From SIG565 sp045656145 (GTDB lineage Bacteria; Bacillota; Clostridia; Oscillospirales; Acutalibacteraceae): a DNA stretch of 15,485 nucleotides. Below, piece after piece: positions 13,986-15,485 of the stretch. Location: assembly GCA_045656145.1 (NCBI GenBank), contig JAZOQP010000045.1, positions 1 to 15,485 of the forward strand, read 5' to 3'. The translations under genes were made by a program, and so were the position numbers. The first letter of the stretch is position 1. Each line of letters starts with the position of its first letter. Below the pieces are notes generated by a model, which was given only the letters and a program-made list of their open reading frames with translations, was not told the DNA's origin and ran no database searches.

Positions 13986-14013
13986 ATTTGTGTTAAACTA
14001 AGGATGTGATAAA

Positions 14014-15485
14014 ATGTCGGAAAATATGGAACAAGCAGTTGTAACCACAGAAGAACTTAACGAAATTATAAAGGTGCGCCATGATAAATTGGCAGCCCTC
14101 AAGGCAGATGGCAATGACCCCTTTGTTAAAACCAAGTTTGATTTCGATGCATACGCTGCCGATATTAAGGAAAATTACGAGAAGTTTGATGGCAAAACCG
14201 TTAAAATTGCGGGTAGAATTATGAGCCGCAGAATAATGGGTAAGGCAAGCTTTGCAGGTATTCAGGATACAACCGGCAGAATTCAGTTTTATATCCGCCG
14301 TGATGATGTAGGCGAAGACACCTATGCTGCGTTTAAAAAGTGGGATATAGGCGATATCGTAGGCCTTGAAGGCTTTGTTTTCACAACAAAAACAGGGGAG
14401 ATTTCTATCCACGCTCAGTCTATTGAGCTTCTTTCAAAATCTCTTTTACCGCTTCCTGAAAAGTTCCATGGTCTTAAGGATACCGATACCCGATTCCGTC
14501 AGCGTTATGTTGATTTAATCGTAAACCCTGAAGTTAAGCGTAACTTTATCATTCGTTCGCAGTTCATTAAGTTTATGCGCAAATATCTTGATGATATGAA
14601 CTATGTTGAGGTTGAAACACCTGTACTTAATACTATCGCAGGCGGCGCTTCGGCTCGCCCGTTTATAACACACCATAACACCTTAAATCTCGATATGTAT
14701 ATGCGTATCGCAACCGAGCTTCCTTTAAAGAGACTTATCGTTGGTGGTATGGATAGAGTTTATGAAATTGGCAGAATTTTCAGAAACGAGGGTATGGACC
14801 CGAAACACAACCCCGAATTTACCTCGGTTGAGCTTTATCAGGCTTATGCCGATTTCCATGATATGATGGATATTGCCGAGGGCATTATTTCGGGCGCCGC
14901 AAAGGAAATTCTCGGCACCTATGAGGTTGAGTGGATGGGCGAGAAAATCGACCTTACTCCCGGTTGGCGCAGACTTACTATGGTTGACGCTGTTAAGGAA
15001 TATGCCGGTGTTGACTTTGGCGCTATTACCGACGATGCCGAAGCCGTAAAGGCAGCCGAGGCCATTGGTGTTGAGCTTGCAGAAACTGCGGATAAGACTT
15101 GGGGCAACGCTTTATATGCTTGCTTCGACCAAAGAGTTGAAGAAAAGCTCGTTCAGCCTACATTTATCACAATGTATCCCGTTGAGGTTTCACCTCTAAC
15201 AAAGGCTTCACCCGAAGACCCAAGACTCACCGAGCGTTTTGAGTTATTCATTTGCCACAGTGAACTTGCAAATGCTTATTCCGAGCTTAACGACCCGATT
15301 GTTCAGCGTGAACGCTTTATGAAGCAGTTAGAGCTTCGTGAGCGCGGCGATGACGAGGCCGAGATGCTTGATGAAGATTTCCTCACCGCTATGGAGTATG
15401 GTATGCCTCCAACAGGCGGTATGGGTATCGGTATCGATAGAGCAGTTATGCTCCTCACCAATTCCGATAGCATCCGCGAGGTAAT
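14014..15485 (+). CDS. lysS: Lysine--tRNA ligase, class II (3' end outside the window)
   Basis: 490 codons are visible with no stop; the frame runs off the right edge, probably shortly before the usual end of the catalytic domain. The protein charges tRNA-Lys. The N-terminal OB-fold anticodon domain includes VKIAGRIMSRRIMGKASF and the GRIQFYIRRD strand (about 64-150). Motif 1 is near FIKFMRKYLDDMNYVEVETP, motif 2 is YEIGRIFRNEGMDPKHNPEF (about 250-269), and motif 3 is GGMGIGIDRAVMLLTN at the end. Other core blocks present are MYPVEVSPLTKASP and ELANAYSELNDP. The ATG at 14014 has AAGGA (14000-14004) upstream. Transcribed with greA. Confidence 0.96.
   Translation, partial: MSENMEQAVVTTEELNEIIKVRHDKLAALKADGNDPFVKTKFDFDAYAADIKENYEKFDGKTVKIAGRIMSRRIMGKASFAGIQDTTGRIQFYIRRDDVGEDTYAAFKKWDIGDIVGLEGFVFTTKTGEISIHAQSIELLSKSLLPLPEKFHGLKDTDTRFRQRYVDLIVNPEVKRNFIIRSQFIKFMRKYLDDMNYVEVETPVLNTIAGGASARPFITHHNTLNLDMYMRIATELPLKRLIVGGMDRVYEIGRIFRNEGMDPKHNPEFTSVELYQAYADFHDMMDIAEGIISGAAKEILGTYEVEWMGEKIDLTPGWRRLTMVDAVKEYAGVDFGAITDDAEAVKAAEAIGVELAETADKTWGNALYACFDQRVEEKLVQPTFITMYPVEVSPLTKASPEDPRLTERFELFICHSELANAYSELNDPIVQRERFMKQLELRERGDDEAEMLDEDFLTAMEYGMPPTGGMGIGIDRAVMLLTNSDSIREV

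Noticed and set aside
13993..14412. Cysteine-rich minus-strand reading frame of 139 codons
   Set aside because: It is the shadow of the lysS N-terminal region, with no ribosome binding site or promoter and no family resemblance; lysS in the opposite strand is certain.

Overview
The window looks like a piece of a chromosome from a Clostridia-class Firmicute, probably an uncultured gut Oscillospiraceae/Ruminococcaceae-like lineage. The evidence is moderate-to-low GC, near-consensus sigma-A promoters (TTGACx-N17-TATxxT), strong GGAGG ribosome binding sites, single-chain glycyl-tRNA synthetase, the order rpmH-rnpA-yidD-yidC-jag, fused secDF and the greA-lysS pair. The species cannot be named from the sequence alone.

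Left part (1-2040, minus strand): the first codons of a DUF559-type (Vsr-like) nuclease gene with a palindromic intergenic repeat in its leader, then a beta-propeller protein resembling glycoside hydrolases, with its own promoter and a possible operator, then a small unknown 93-residue protein. Centre-left (2100-5400, plus): glyQS and a Na/Pi cotransporter with a C-terminal PhoU domain, apparently one transcript ending in a strong hairpin. Centre (5400-8140, plus): rpmH, rnpA, yidD, yidC and jag/khpB, from one consensus promoter to one strong terminator. These make ribosomal protein L34, the RNase P protein, membrane insertion factors and an RNA-binding regulator. 8160-11853 (plus): a PLP-dependent aminotransferase and secDF. 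A bidirectional terminator then separates them from a convergent minus-strand P-loop ATPase with two related halves. Right part (12957-15485, plus): the RNase P RNA gene rnpB, greA, and lysS running off the end.

Most genes serve core gene expression and protein export: two tRNA synthetases, L34, both parts of RNase P, GreA, YidC/YidD and SecDF. The usual dnaA neighbour of rpmH and the mnmE/mnmG neighbours of jag are absent, so the ancestral origin-proximal cluster has been broken and rejoined.

The points most worth following up are the DUF559 gene with its palindromic repeat, the ATPase whose second Walker A has decayed, an rnpB that seems to lack the tRNA-CCA-binding GGU loop, a long hairpin at the start of the rpmH transcript, and a YidC with Asn in place of the usual groove Arg. 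I saw no CRISPR array, tRNA gene, prophage or insertion sequence. No gene-free stretch exceeds 300 bases once rnpB is counted.
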